Below, one piece after another: positions 9,514-21,049 of a DNA stretch of 64,000 nucleotides (position 1 is the stretch's first letter; every line of letters starts with the position of its first letter). The stretch is from Ananas comosus (lineage: Eukaryota; Streptophyta; Magnoliopsida; Poales; Bromeliaceae), in NCBI RefSeq assembly GCF_001540865.1, contig NC_033638.1, positions 2,073,902 to 2,137,901 on the forward strand. The letters run 5' to 3'. Made by a program: the position numbers and the translations under genes. The notes beneath the pieces were generated by a model, which was given only the letters and a program-made list of their open reading frames with translations, made no database searches and was not told the origin of the DNA.

Positions 9514-11795
9514 ACTAATATAACCATCAACTATGTATGCATCAACTACTAGTGAAGTACTATGTCAAGGTTGATTACATTCACCTAATTAACGAGGGAC
9601 TTACACGTGGTACAGTCCCGGCTCGTGCCATGCCTAATGGCCCCGTGGTAGTCAACACTCCCCACGGCATCCTACTTCGGTGCCTAATTCCGCACGGGTG
9701 ATCAATCGTCACAAGGCTACTCCGGAGTGCCGGCTTGTAGGAAGCGACCCTCACAAGCTTGTGCAAATGAGCACAATGGCAAGCAAGCGTGATCAAATCC
9801 TCAATCATCATGTCTAAAACATGAAATTTCCAACATCGACTCGAAGGTCGGGTACTAGATCATTCATGTCATAATTGGTTCACAAATACATTGGTGGTAT
9901 GACCCTGCCGACACATAATATGCCTCAAGCATGCATTGGTTCACATCTTATTATCCTATCTAGGATAGTTCACTATTTTGATCAAGACTCAAAAGAGGTT
10001 TCATAACACACTATCCCACTATAGCCAAGGGAGTCATTTACTAATGCCATATGCAAAGGAGTTATCATGCAAGCAATTTCATTCAACTAGTATTATATGC
10101 AATTATCCCTATTATTGTTTGCCCAAAGGCATTGTAATCTCATTCGTCATGTCTAAAATATGGAATACAACTAACGATCTCTAGATCAAATAGTTTGTCA
10201 CAATGTAAAGTTCTAATTGTTCAGTTACGTTAAGTACACCATGCTTAGTTTCATGTTTAACCCTATCATGCATTATGTCACCTTTACCTTGTTTATAACA
10301 AGTATATTGTTCATCATGCAAGTTAATCACTTTTTCTATTCCATTTGCTATGTATACTCTGTAGGATAAATCATTATTCATCACTAACATGTTTCCTAAT
10401 GCTGCATAAGAGAAAATCGTCATGAAGTACTATTTAATTCACATGTCCATATTGTAAGCCTCTATTTCATAGAGCATAAAGATTTCTACACATAACATAT
10501 ATGAAGCATGTATTCAAAAGTTCTCTCATGTCATAATTAGCATGAATATGCATCTAATTAAGTCTAAAGATAATATGGAAGACATAGAGGGAGTTCACCC
10601 ATTTCGGTTAAGTCAAACCCACTGGATACTCCTCGAGCCCTTTCATTCCTTCGAACAAAGTTGTCCACCAAGATCCTAGCACCCTAAGAGAATTTCTAAA
10701 AAGGTTATAAGCTTCGAATGAACCTCATACGAAAATACCCAAAAATCAAGTCTAAAATGGGTAGAAAATATCTTTACCCAAGAAGAACTTGTCCAATGTC
10801 CAAATTGAAGCTATAAAGCTTCAAATCCAACCTAAAAGGGAGTTCTACACTCATCAATTAGGTTCCAAAGGCCTCACAACAAGAAATCCCAAAATAAACC
10901 CTAGTTCTTCCAAAACCAGATTTTTATCTACAAATCTTGAAAAATCTATAAATAAATGTTGCAAGATGAGTACTAACCTTCAAGAAAGCTCCAAATCAAG
11001 CTAAACTTGAGCTAGGATTGGAGTTTAATCCTCAACAAAACTTCCTTCTTCACATCCAAGGCTTCCAAGAAGCAAGCAACCATGAAGAGAAAGAAGAAAA
11101 GAGATCAAAACCCAAAGCAAAAAGGAGTTTGGGGAGAAAATCTAGAGAGAGAAAGGGAGAAAAACCCTACCTTTGCCTCTCTCCAAGCTAAGCACAAAGA
11201 GGGCACGTGGGAGGGAGGGGGTGTTATAAAAGTGATATAACAATTCCCTCAAAACCCCTCAAAATCCCAAAAATTACAAACTGCACGAACTGCAGTTTTC
11301 TGCGTTGAGTACCGGTACTCGAATTAGAGTACCGGTACCCAGCCCTTAGCCTCACAAAACCAAAGCGTAGAACCTTCGGGTTTAATACAGTATACCGGTA
11401 CCCACGCAATGCAGTACCGGTACTTAGCCCCAGTACCGATACCCAACACCAGTACCGGTACTCAGCACCCCAAATCTCAAACCCGAGAGCTGCTACTCTC
11501 TGGCACGCAATGGGGTTACGGTACCAACCTCCAGTACCAGTACTCAGCTCTAAAATCTGCTGTTTGCAGATTTTGATGCCGAAAGCCTGTTCTCGTGCAT
11601 AATAGGCTCCAGTAACAGGCAGAACAACACAGACCACTCTCAAAACACCCAGAATAGTTGAAAATACTATTCTTACACCAGAACCTTGCAATTTGCTAAA
11701 GTTCAGTGTGCTACAAACCTGATTTGGAACATTGCCTATGAAGTCTCCAGCCTTTCCGACGCGAGCTTTCAGACCTCGAGATTGGGGTTCACACA
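9514..11795 (+). mobile_element. LTR of TACCGGTAC family, copy 2
   Basis: Non-coding block with the same layout as the solo LTR at 3295-5818: a CTCCGGAGTGCC word (about 9719), AT-rich middle, a purine-rich leader with GAGAGAGAAAGGGAG (about 11143-11160), then the TACCGGTAC cluster and an end ...GGGGTTCACACA. LINE ORF1 begins right after. The left edge meets the Copia fragment and the true LTR start is not visible, so no target duplication can be assigned. The 190-codon minus-strand frame at 11224-11796 is created by the palindrome cluster and is not a gene. Confidence 0.6.
11310..11543. repeat. TACCGGTAC palindrome cluster, copy 2
   Basis: Perfect TACCGGTAC at 11310, 11330, 11393, 11415 and 11453 (each 9 bp), with one-base variants TACCGATAC (11434) and TACCAGTAC (11535). 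Spacing is irregular, 19-63 bp, so this is not a simple tandem array. Confidence 0.9.
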
Positions 11796-11807
11796 AGGAC
11801 GATCCAA

Positions 11808-14012
11808 ATGGTGCCTAATAGGTTGAAAGGTGATGTTGAGGTTGGTGCTACTGATATTGCCCTCGTTGATTGTGGTGTGGGAGATGTATTAACTGCAAAG
11901 TTGGATAAAAATTCTCTCGCTAATGAGCCAAAATTAATTGGAAAGAAAGGAGTGTCCAAAAACTTACAAAAGAATGGCAATGATCTGGATGGTTGTGTGG
12001 ATGTGGGATTGGACAAGAAACAACCTCCGCAGGGGCTCTGTGCTTCAATGTCATCTCGGGGGACAAAATGTCTTATAAAGAAGCTGTCTTAAAGCAACCT
12101 TCTACACCTAAGCTTGCCATTGTTAAACACCACAAGTGTGACGACGATCGAAGTGGTTGGTGAAGGTGAAACGTTCCACTGCTAGGAGGTGCTCAAGATG
12201 TGTTGGATGTGACCACAAAGCGGTTGCCTGCCGCTATCCCATTAGGTGCTTACGGTGTCCCAAAACTAGTCATACGGCACGACTGTGCAAGGAAGGTGTC
12301 AATGATAGAAAGGGAAACATGTTCAGGGCACAACATACACGTGGTCGAGCGGCGGTTACGAGGACGTATGTCCCTTACACTGAAGAATATTTCACACGAA
12401 GGGAGCTCCGCCAGAATGCTGTACCGGTGGAGATCGTGGATGCTGCGAATATTGGACATTCACCGCAACTTTCGATTGCCAATGCTTTAGCAGATCAATT
12501 CGGTGGGTATCCGACGAACTTTATGGTGGCAAAATATAGAGAGCACTCTTTTGCTATCTTTTTACCCCAGTGGGTCCTGACTGAGACACTTGTGTGGCGA
12601 CAAACCATCACCCTAGAGGGTTTTTGGCTGCGATGCTACCCGTGGGGACCATACCGGTATGTTATTATATTCAGGCCGACGTTCAAAGTTTGGATCAAAC
12701 TCATCAACCTGTCGTTTGAATGTTGGACAGTTGCGTGAGTCTCAGCAATCATCAGCGGGTTCGAAAGATTTCTAAGGGCCGACGAACCTACAAGACAATT
12801 AACTGACTTAAGGGCATTTCAATATCGTGTTGCTGTCAATGATCGTAGGGACATACCTCATAACTTATCAGTGATATTCGGAGATGATTGTTTCTCTATC
12901 TTGGTGCACATTGACTATTGGGAAAGGGAAAGTGACGATGGGAACCCACCTCTACCACCACCACCACTACTACCAACGGGAGAATCAGCCAAGAGAGACG
13001 ATAGGAATGAAGGTGTACAGAACCGAGCTCTCGAAGGTCACCAGATCAGGGGAGGAGATGAAGAGTTAGGGGAGGCTAACTCTGACAAAGAACCCAGAAG
13101 AACAAAGATATCGGCCAACTATCCTAGGCAAATGAGATTTTCAGAAGGTTTGTAGGAACGACGTGAACAAGGTGTCGTCAATAGTTCGAGGAAGACCATC
13201 TCCGGCGACGATGGTAAGCCGAAATTCAGGGGTACTGAAGCACACGACGTTAGGGCATTCTTGGAGTCTCATGCGCCGTTGGTCCACAGCCCGCATGCCG
13301 CGGTCCACAAAACCTGCTTGCCGAGGTGCAACCCCTGGGGATGTGTCCTCGAGTACAGCGTCCAAGCGAAGACGAATGGCGTTCTAAGAACATTTTCACA
13401 AAATCAGATTTTTTTCAAAGTAGGGAGGAGTTCGAAGTCTCCAGGCAATTCTGTTTTTGGGTTGCTTCAAGTGGGATTGTGAAGATTTACAAGGTGAAGG
13501 ACGACGGCACGGTGTACGATGAGCTTCTCTCCACCAAATGTGCTAAATGCATTCATTACGTTGGTGACTTATTTTTTATGCTTTCGGAGAAAGTAAGTGG
13601 GGCCCACATAACTTTTTTTCTCTTGGGGTAGAGATGGCAAGAGGTTTAATGTCATTAATTGGTGGGGCTCACGCCAATTATGGCGGTTGACTTAAGTTGG
13701 GAATGTGTACCTATTAACCCAGAGTGCTGCATAGTTAAAGTTGGTAATAACACTTTGTTATTGGGCTGGGTTAATGGGTTTCAATGGGAGAAGATTACTA
13801 AGGAGGTTGTAATTGACAAGATTTTTTTTTCAGAAAACTATTAATCCATTGGAAGGGGCTGACGAACATGATGGACAAGTGGAGAACAAGTGTTCGGCTA
13901 TGGGTCAGTGGCAGAAATGGACCCAAGACTACAATTAGAACCCAAGAAAATAGTATCTACTCGACGGGTCAGTACTCGGTTAGCCAAGAACTATTGTGAG
14001 TCAATGACTTGT
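11808..14012 (+). pseudogene. LINE ORF1, N-terminal and central part
   Basis: Nucleic-acid-binding ORF1 protein of the LINE. The first segment (11808-12092) is Asp/Gly/Lys rich. The next (12157-12738) carries two adjacent zinc knuckles, both exactly CX2CX4HX4C (CSRCVGCDHKAVAC and CLRCPKTSHTARLC), then a domain ending ...EGFWLRCYPWGPYR. A later segment (12871-13155) has LPPPPLLPTGES and acidic/basic stretches. A last segment (13890-14012) ends at the solo LTR. Several frame changes separate the segments. Known of plant LINEs: ORF1 binds element RNA in a ribonucleoprotein, and zinc knuckles are common. I do not recognise 13156-13890 as any specific domain. Confidence 0.75.
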
Positions 14013-14135
14013 TGTCACGCCCCAGGGCTGATTTTAAAATCCTTTTTAACATCCATTACCATGTTTAAAATCAGAGTTGCGAAAATCATGCCCCTTTTTT
14101 TTTCAACCTGACCCACGTGACGTATAGACCCGCCA

Positions 14136-14184
14136 CAAATACAAAGTTCTTCTGTCCACTCGGACAGAGTCTCCTTTGTATTTG
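14136..14184. repeat. Two-storey hairpin near LTR start
   Basis: Outer stem CAAATACAAAG (14136-14146) with CTTTGTATTTG (14174-14184). Inner stem CTGTCC (14152-14157) with GGACAG (14162-14167) and a 4-base loop. The same structure with paired base changes occurs in the inverted copy at 8899-8948. Confidence 0.85.
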
Positions 14185-15199
14185 CACGGTGTACCAACAA
14201 CATCAACAGGATCACAACCACAGTCTATATTTACCAATCAACAACCAATTCATGCCATACATTTCCATACAACTAACAATTCTTAGAAATGATGCATTCC
14301 TCTAAACACTCCTTAGGCACTGGGTGATGCAATGCACAATACAACAAACATTCTATTTAAAAGTGCTCCCCACCTGGAAGCTTTGTTTTTAAACTCTAAT
14401 TCAATCATTCATGTAAATCATTCGAAAACCTTTTTAAAACTATTTCCCACTCGAAAACTTTATTTTGAAAATCGACTGCCTCGAGGGGTAGAAAACCACG
14501 ATGCATAATGTACAAATCCAAAACCAAGAACCCATATAACTAATATCACAGATCCACAATCTCTAATCAGATGCATAATGGAAATCATCAACTCGAACAA
14601 TTCACGAATATTCAAACATCAAATATGATCATCTAACTGAACCATTTATTATAAATTACTAAATACAGGAATAAAATATAACCCGGGTGACGGTCGCTGC
14701 TGCCGACTAGCTAGATCGTCCTCCCGTTGAGCCCAAATACCAACTTCTCGCCCGAGTCACCTGGGGGAATGGGGGGTGAGAAACCGCAATCAAGGTTTTC
14801 TAGTGGGTACGACAGAGCCACGAAGGCAAGTCGTAATCACCGGAAACCAAAGGAGATAGATAAACAAAGTACAAGTACTATGATACAAAAGAGAACTATA
14901 GTAGTAATAGAAATAGGATAATAACTGAGCAAGAACGAAACTACTACTGTAACAAAAACTCAACTGAACGGATGCCTTAAGGGTAAATAGTCCAAAGTCA
15001 AACCCAATTTGAAGCTGCTATATTGGCCAGGTAGACCTCAAGCGTTGCCTGTCACAGAGCAGACACTCCCAATGATTCACGCGTCCACCGACGACCTATC
15101 TGGATACGTACACCCCTTGATTGGTGGCCAAACCAACCTGGTGTCTAGAAAAATCACGCCGAACAGAACTAACCAGAATCCGTTGATCCAAAGTGAGCT

Positions 15200-15410
15200 G
15201 AGCACTGTGATCAGCACTGACACACGATCACTGTGCTCACCTTTGAAGGCATCGGAATAGCCTCGGATCATCGAAAAAGTGCCCGCAAACTCGAAATAGC
15301 AGCCAAAAAGGCCCTACAGGGGCGACACCGCCGAAACGGTGGAACGGAGCCTTCCCGACAGAATTTAAGGTGAGCACGATGATCAGCGATGAGTCACAAT
15401 CATCGTGCTC
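15200..15410. repeat. Two inverted repeats GAGCAC...GTGCTC in LTR
   Basis: Pair 1: 15200-15212 with 15226-15238, 12 of 13 paired. Pair 2: 15372-15383 with 15399-15410, 12 of 12 paired. The related element at 6666-6681 / 6693-6708 in the inverted LTR copy pairs 14 of 16. Confidence 0.8.
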
Positions 15411-15860
15411 CCTTCCACAGGGATAGGGGAGGCTCGGGTTGCTCGGAACAGCAAGCCGCCAAGGAATAGCCCTATTTCAGGCTTCGCCGGAGCAAGCTTG
15501 CTCCAGCCGGCTTCCGGCGGCACGATGAGGTGCGCACGGGCCAGAAGTGGCTGCGGGGGAGGTGGGGAACACCGTGCTCACCTTAGCTAGCGGCGGGGAG
15601 TGACGGTGGCAGCAAGGGATGTAACAATGGCCAAGCTGAACTAGGGCTCGGGTTCAGCGGCTCCTCCCAGCGACGGCGATGGCCAAGACAGGTCTAGGAC
15701 GACGGCGGCGGGTCCCCAGAGGCCGGAGGAGGAGAAGGGAGGTAGCGAGCAACAGCGGCGATGGCCCGCAGCTCCGGCGCGTCCGCCCAAGCTAGGCTCG
15801 GTCTGGAGACCGAGGCGGCGGTGCCAAAGGCGTGCGGCAGTGGCGACGACCTCTTCGGCT

Positions 15861-16226
15861 GGGGGGCAGGGTGCCGGAGGGTCTCGGGGTTGTCGCCAGT
15901 GCGGCAGGAGGTGGCGGTGGCAGCGCGGAGTGGAGGCGGCAGCTGAGCTCGGCCCCAGGGAAGGCGGCGGGGCAGGGCGAAGGCGGCGGCTGCGCGCGGC
16001 TAGGAGGCTAGGGTTACCTCGGCTAAGGTTAGCCCGAGATGGCGGGGGGCAGGGTGCCGGAGGGTCTCGGGGTTGTCGCCAGTGCGGCAGGAGGTGGCGG
16101 TGGCAGCGCGGAGTGGAGGCCGGAGGTCACCTGGGCTCCAGGGAAGGCGGCGGGGCAGGGCGAAGGCGGCGGCTGCGCGCGGCTAGGAGGCTAGGGTTAC
16201 CTCGGCTAAGGTTAGCCCGAGATGGC
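15861..16226 (+). repeat. 183-bp tandem duplication, GC-rich, in LTR
   Basis: Unit beginning GGGGGGCAGGGTGCCGGAGG at 15861 and again at 16044, period 183 bp, nearly identical to the end of the second unit. The period is a multiple of three, so a reading frame passes through both copies and gives a repeated Arg/Gly-rich peptide, which explains the open frame at 15840-16259. Confidence 0.85.
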
Positions 16227-17080
16227 AGCAATGTGGTTGCAGCGCGGCGGCCACGTTAAGCGACAGCAGCAGGCGGCGGGGGAGGTCGCCGGGGCTACGG
16301 GGGTGACGCCGGAGAGGAGAGCAACCTCGGCCTCGTCCCCAACCCGAGATGAAAAGAGGTGGAAGGAGAAGATGCAGGGAAGAGAGATAAAGGTGGCAGG
16401 GGGGTGGGGCAAGGCTAGGGTTAGGGTTTCAATGGAAAGAACCCTAGAGTGCTATAAAATGGAAAGAACCCTAAAATGCGCAAATACACCTCCACAAGCG
16501 ATTTCACACGAAACGGTACATAAAATGTCGCACTTTTTGCGCAATTACCATTTTTCCATCACCAACCTCTCCTCGAACAACGCGCAATCCGTTTTCTCTC
16601 TAATCAGATCCGCAATCCGTTTTCTCACGGATTGCACCAGTGCGATCAGCACGACAGAGATAACAAATCTACGCTTTTGGTTCGCCTCGATCAATCACGA
16701 ATTTGCGACGAAATCCGTTTTCTCTCTAAAAAGGCCAAATGACACACAAATACATATAAAACATGTATTTTTAGATTTTCTCGAAATCTGTGCATCAAAC
16801 CCAAAACCCGTCAGTGCCAAGAGTTCCAAAATAGCTGAATCGTTCGAAACGAGCTATTGGATCGCTATGAACGGAGTCCGATACGTGCCAGAAGCCAACT
16901 TCATGCATTGGCCTCTCCGAAAAATCGAGTTACTATTCACTTTAAGTGAAACTGAAGATCGCGTAAAATCTCCGTGCTTACTCGTTTTCTCCCGAAACTT
17001 GACGAGTACTTTTGTAATTAAATTACACACAAAAATATCGTCAACAGAGAATTTAGCTACACTGCCAAAATCTCAGTCCT

Positions 17081-17254
17081 TACACTTGTAAGGCCATGAC
17101 AAGAAAAACCCGACAAAGAGGGGGAGGGACTGATGTCACAGATATTTTTCACAAGTTTGGAAAAAAGAAAATCAAGAAAAAGAGCGGGATGTGTCGGGTT
17201 CACTTGGGAGACGAGGACTCCAAGTCCTTCAAGAAGTTTCTCCGTGGGAGTGCA
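17081..17254 (+). pseudogene. LINE ORF1, C-terminal tail downstream of solo LTR
   Basis: The frame resumes after the duplicated CTTGT and encodes a basic tail with a Lys-rich run (FGKKKIKKKSGMCRVHLGDE), stopping at TGA 17252-17254. About 60 bp separate it from the ORF2 start, normal spacing for plant LINEs. It proves that the LTR at 14013-17080 landed inside ORF1. Confidence 0.75.
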
Positions 17255-17312
17255 TGACTGACGGATCTACATTCTATTTTTTGAGTTTTTATTTTAGTCT
17301 TCTCTCTTTTTT

Positions 17313-18080
17313 ATGTTTCATATCAGCAGTTGGAACGTAAGGGGACTGAATGATCCCTCTAAAAGAAGAGCAATCAAGTGTGTGGTGTCTAGGTTGAGAA
17401 ATGTTGTATAATGTTTGCAGGAAACTAAAATCGGTGTTGTATCTCTCACTTTTCTTCGTCACGTTTGCGGGTCCTTTTTTGACAAATGCCACTACATTAG
17501 CTCCAACGGTGCTTCTGGTGGACTCCTTACCTGTTGGAGCTCACGAGTTTTCTCTTATAGGGAGATGATCAAGAAAAACCTCTCCCTCACGCTCCAACTT
17601 TCCCATCTCCGGGGTGGAGAAAGCTTCTATATCACTAATGTATATGGCCCGCCAGCTTGGGAGGGCAATGAAGATTTTCGTACGGAGCTGTTGCTTCTAC
17701 GGGATATATGTAAGGGTTGTCGGGTTGTTTACGGTGACTTCAATTTTACTAGAACCCAGGATGAACGCTCAGGTAGATTGTGGAGCAATAGGGTGTCACG
17801 TATGTTCAATGATCTTATTCGGGAACTTGCACTTCTGGATTTACCTATGGTTAACCAATCATTCACTTGGTCTAATATGCAGAGCATCCCTACTCTTGCG
17901 AAATTAGACCACTTCCTCACTTCGACTGAGTGGGACAGAAAATTTCCTTTTTCGAAAGTAGAGGCACTATCCAGAATTACTTCGGATCACTGTCCGATCC
18001 TACTCTCCTTGGGAGGTAAAATAGGGAAACGTGCTTTTAGATTTGAAGAAGTATGGCTGAAGTATGAAAATTTTCTCTGA
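17313..18080 (+). pseudogene. LINE ORF2, apurinic-like endonuclease domain
   Basis: N-terminal endonuclease (exonuclease-endonuclease-phosphatase fold) that nicks target DNA to prime reverse transcription. The start is ATG 17313 followed by ISSWNVRG. Catalytic-site motifs are present in order: the Asn of SWNVRG, LQETK, YGDFNFT, and SDHCPI near the end. A TAA stop at 17409-17411, just before LQETK, breaks the frame, and another stop follows YENFL at 18080. All key residues remain readable, so the lesions look recent compared with the gypsy copy. Confidence 0.85.
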
Positions 18081-19988
18081 AGTTTGCCAGCTTGGCGGAA
18101 GGAAGTGGGGACTCGTGGGACTGCTGTGCTAACATTCACGGCCAAACTACGCCACTGCCGTAAACAGATACATGAATGGTGTTAGCATAGCTTTTATAAT
18201 ATCATGAAAGAAAAGTCAGATATTCTGCAAGAAATTCAACGCATCGATAGAGTGGAAGAACATCTTGTCTTGTCAAAAGAGTTAATAAACAGGAGGGCGA
18301 ATCACAAAGATAGGCTTTTAAGTGTACTCAAGGATGAGGAGCTGCTATGGAAAACTCGAGCCAAGCTTCGCTGGCTCCGAGAAGGAGACGGAAACACAAA
18401 GTACTTCCACACAGTTGCCAATAACAGAAGGCGTTCCAATAAAATTGGCGTGGTAGAGGACAATGGGAGAAAAATATATAACGAGGAGGAGAAGTTGTAC
18501 TTCTGGAGAAAATTTAAAGAGCCTTTTGTACCTGAGGATTACAAACCAGCCGCGCATGGAGATTGGAGCGAGCTTTTCCAAACCAGACGAGTTTCTAATC
18601 CTGAACAATTAACTACTCCTTTTTCTTTAGAGGAGATTAAGAAGGTTGTTTTCCGATTAGGAGGTGATAGAGCGCCTGGCCTAAATGGTTTCCCACTTAG
18701 TTTCTACCAGAGTTTTTGGGATGTCATCAAAGAGGATGTGTTCAACATTTTTTCGAACTCTATGGGGAACGTATCTCCATACAGCCTATTGATTTTCCTA
18801 TCTCTGCCTGATCCCTAAAAAGGAAGGTGTTGTACGAGCCAATGATTTTCGACCTATTAGCCTACTGCATGGTTTACAGAAAATAATTTCCAAAGTGTTG
18901 ACGAATAGACTAGAAGGAGTTATTCAAGAACTTATCTCTACATCCCAGTCTGCTTCCCTTAAAGGTAGACTGCTATCTGATGCTTTTGTCATAGCAAGTG
19001 AGTTGGTTGCAAGGGGTTGTAAAAAATCTATAGAGGAGGTAGGAGTGAAGGTGGATTTTGAAAAAGCTTACGATAAGGTTAATTCGGTTTTTCTTTTAAA
19101 AATTATGGAACTGTGGGGCTTCAACGCCAAATGGTGTCGATGGGTACAAGAGTGTATATGTAATACAAAGGTGGCTGTAATGGTTAATGATTCGCCTACC
19201 CAGTGGATTAAAACAAGAAGGGGTGTGAGGCAGGGTGATCCTCTTTCTCCATATCTTTTCTTACTGGTTGCTGAGTGCCTAGCTAGGATGACAAATAAGG
19301 CAAATAAAAATAATTTGATCAAAGGGATTGGACCATCCGAGGATAGTTTAGTGACACTTATCCAGTATACAGATGACACTTTTTTCTTCTGTGAGGCAAA
19401 GATGAAACACTTGAAGAATATTCAATTCATGTGAGGCTTGTTTGAGTGGGCCTCAGGTGTGAAGGTAAATAAAGAGATAACTAAAATGTTTTTCTTCGGG
19501 AATAAGCAGAGAAAAGACAAAAGACTTGCCAAACATCTGGGATGCAGGGTGGAAAAATTGCCTACTAGATATTTGGGGTTAGCACTGTCAAATAAGATGC
19601 TCCGCAAAGAGGACTAGATGGGGATCATCGATAAGAATCAAAAAAGAATTGATGGGTGGCAAGCAAAACTATTGTCAAAAGGAGGTAGGCTAACTTTGGT
19701 AAACTCGATACTTACTAATTTGCCACTACATTTTTTCTCTATATATAAGGCTCCTAAATGGGCAATAAAATGGATTGAGGCATTACACCGTGATTTTTTC
19801 TGGAAAGGCAGGGCAACTGTTAAAAGTGGTACATGTATGGTAGCATGGAAAAGTATTTGCAGAGATAAGAAAGAAGGTGAGCTCAGGGTGAAGGATCTCG
19901 CCTCGATGAATGATGCACTCATCTCTAAATGGTGGTGGCGCTTATTTACTAAACGACAACTACAATGGAACACTCTTATTAGAATCTG
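18081..19988 (+). pseudogene. LINE ORF2, reverse transcriptase domain, broken
   Basis: Non-LTR RT. Recognisable blocks: TKYFHTVANNRRRSN before RT, GDRAPGLNGFPLSFYQ, the FRPISLL block, VDFEKAYDKVN, GVRQGDPLSPYLFLLVAE, then the catalytic loop written YTDD (19366-19377), where this family normally has FADD or YADD. Then VNKEITKMFFFGN, RYLGLAL and DGWQAKLLSKGGRLTLVNS follow. Frame changes or stops fall near 18080-18204, 18816, 19432 and 19615. The altered residue in the catalytic loop plus stops means no activity. Confidence 0.85.
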
Positions 19989-20880
19989 ATATTACAATAG
20001 AAGAAAAACGTTGGATGAAGGGAGGACATTTTGACTTTTTTTCTCAATGGTGGAAGAGTGTGCTATCTACTGAGGATATCTTTAAAAGTGGCACTTGTTT
20101 TGCTCTCGGAGATGAACAGTCTATTGACTTATGGTTGGATAGGTGGTGTGGTGATGCCTCATTGAAGACACTTTTTCCTGATATCTATGATTTAGTAACT
20201 TTGAAGGATGTTCTAATTATGGAGTGTATCTCTTCTTAAGGTTGGAGATGGAGAAAAATCTTAAGAGGGGCTGAGATTGGGTTGCCTAGAGGCGATAGCA
20301 GAATTAGAGAACTCAAAGAGTTACTTTCAAGATTCCATATTGCTGACACACCCGATGAACTACGATGGAGATGGAATGCGAGTCTGTGTTTCACAGTTAA
20401 ATCTGTGTATAAGTTGATCAATGACGATGGCATTCGAGAAGTCCTTCTACAAAAAGTTTGGGTACTTAAAATATCGCTTAAAGTTAAGATTTTCATCTGG
20501 CTAGCCCTGAAGAAGCGCTTACCTACAATAGATAACCTGCTTAAAAGAGGTTGGTCCAGAAACCAACAGTGTGTTCTGTGCGGCAATGAATTCGAAACTG
20601 GCGATCATCTGCTTGTGGGATGCATTTTTAGCAGATATTTGTTATTCAATATCTTCAAAGGAGGAGTTATCTAGAGGTCGATGGATGGAGTCAGGGGACT
20701 ATGGGAGTATATACTGGGGAACAGTACTCAAGGGCCAGCTGAGAAGGAGCTGGCTAGTTTGGCGGTTTGTTGGTGGATGATTTGGCGAGAAAGAAATAAT
20801 GTGATTTCTAGAAATCAATCTTTCGACGCCTTAGTGGCTATACAGACAAATCCGTGAAATGATAAGGGAATGAGCTAAGT
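19989..20880 (+). pseudogene. LINE ORF2 C-terminal part with RT-associated zinc finger
   Basis: Tail of ORF2. The segment at 20282-20674 has the zf-RVT pattern found behind many plant LINE RTs: LKVKIFIWLALKKRLPTIDN, then CVLCGNEFETGDHLLVGC, with Cys-X2-Cys and a later His and Cys. Frame breaks are present near 19987, 20240 and 20674. The role of this finger is not settled; RNA or target binding is assumed. Confidence 0.75.
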
Positions 20881-21019
20881 TTTGCAACTCTAAGTGACCT
20901 TTTATTTTTTTACTTTTATTTATTTATGTATTTATTTTCCTTTCATGTAACTGTTTGATCCATTCGAGGCCCTACTACCTCAACATTTGTAGAAATTCAT
21001 TTTCCAAATGAATGAAGCG

Positions 21020-21049
21020 GGTAGCGTGCTACCTTTATCTCAAAAAAAA
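21020..21049 (+). other. LINE 3' stem-loop and A-tail
   Basis: GGTAGC (21020-21025), two-base loop, GCTACC (21028-21033), then TTTATCTC and eight A. A short 3' hairpin before the tail is a known recognition feature in several plant L1 groups. Here it marks the 3' end of the LINE. Confidence 0.7.

Larger units (their letters stand above)
14013..17080 (+). mobile_element. Solo LTR of TGTCACGCCCC family, 3.1 kb, with target duplication
   Basis: Starts TGTCACGCCCCAGGGC and ends ...CAGTCCTTACA. The 5-bp duplication CTTGT flanks it (14008-14012 and 17081-17085). The LINE ORF1 reading frame continues across it when one CTTGT is dropped. The first 2 kb are moderate in GC, the part at 15400-16330 is very GC-rich, and the end is AT-richer. 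There is no primer binding site or second LTR, so this is a product of LTR-LTR recombination. Long reading frames inside (15840-16259, and 289 codons at 16222-17091) match nothing I know and are treated as chance. Confidence 0.88.
11796..21049 (+). mobile_element. L1-type LINE retrotransposon, 5' incomplete, interrupted
   Basis: A non-LTR retrotransposon spanning ORF1 (11808-17252, split), ORF2 (17313 to about 20880: endonuclease, RT, zinc finger) and a 3' end with a stem-loop and an A-run (21042-21049). The order ORF1, apurinic endonuclease, RT is that of plant L1 elements. A solo LTR at 14013-17080 lies inside ORF1. The 5' end abuts the LTR ending at 11795 and no 5' promoter is seen. I found no convincing target duplication around the whole element. 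Stops and frameshifts make it inactive. Confidence 0.88.

Noticed and set aside
11224..11796. 190-codon minus-strand frame with repeated YRYW-type peptides
   Set aside because: Created by the TACCGGTAC palindromes in an LTR; no recognisable protein.
15840..16259. 139-codon Arg/Gly-rich frame
   Set aside because: Produced by a 183-bp tandem duplication (multiple of three) in a GC-rich LTR.
17095..17135. TGATGTCACAG as another LTR start
   Set aside because: It lies within the resumed LINE ORF1 reading frame and lacks the CGCCCC continuation.
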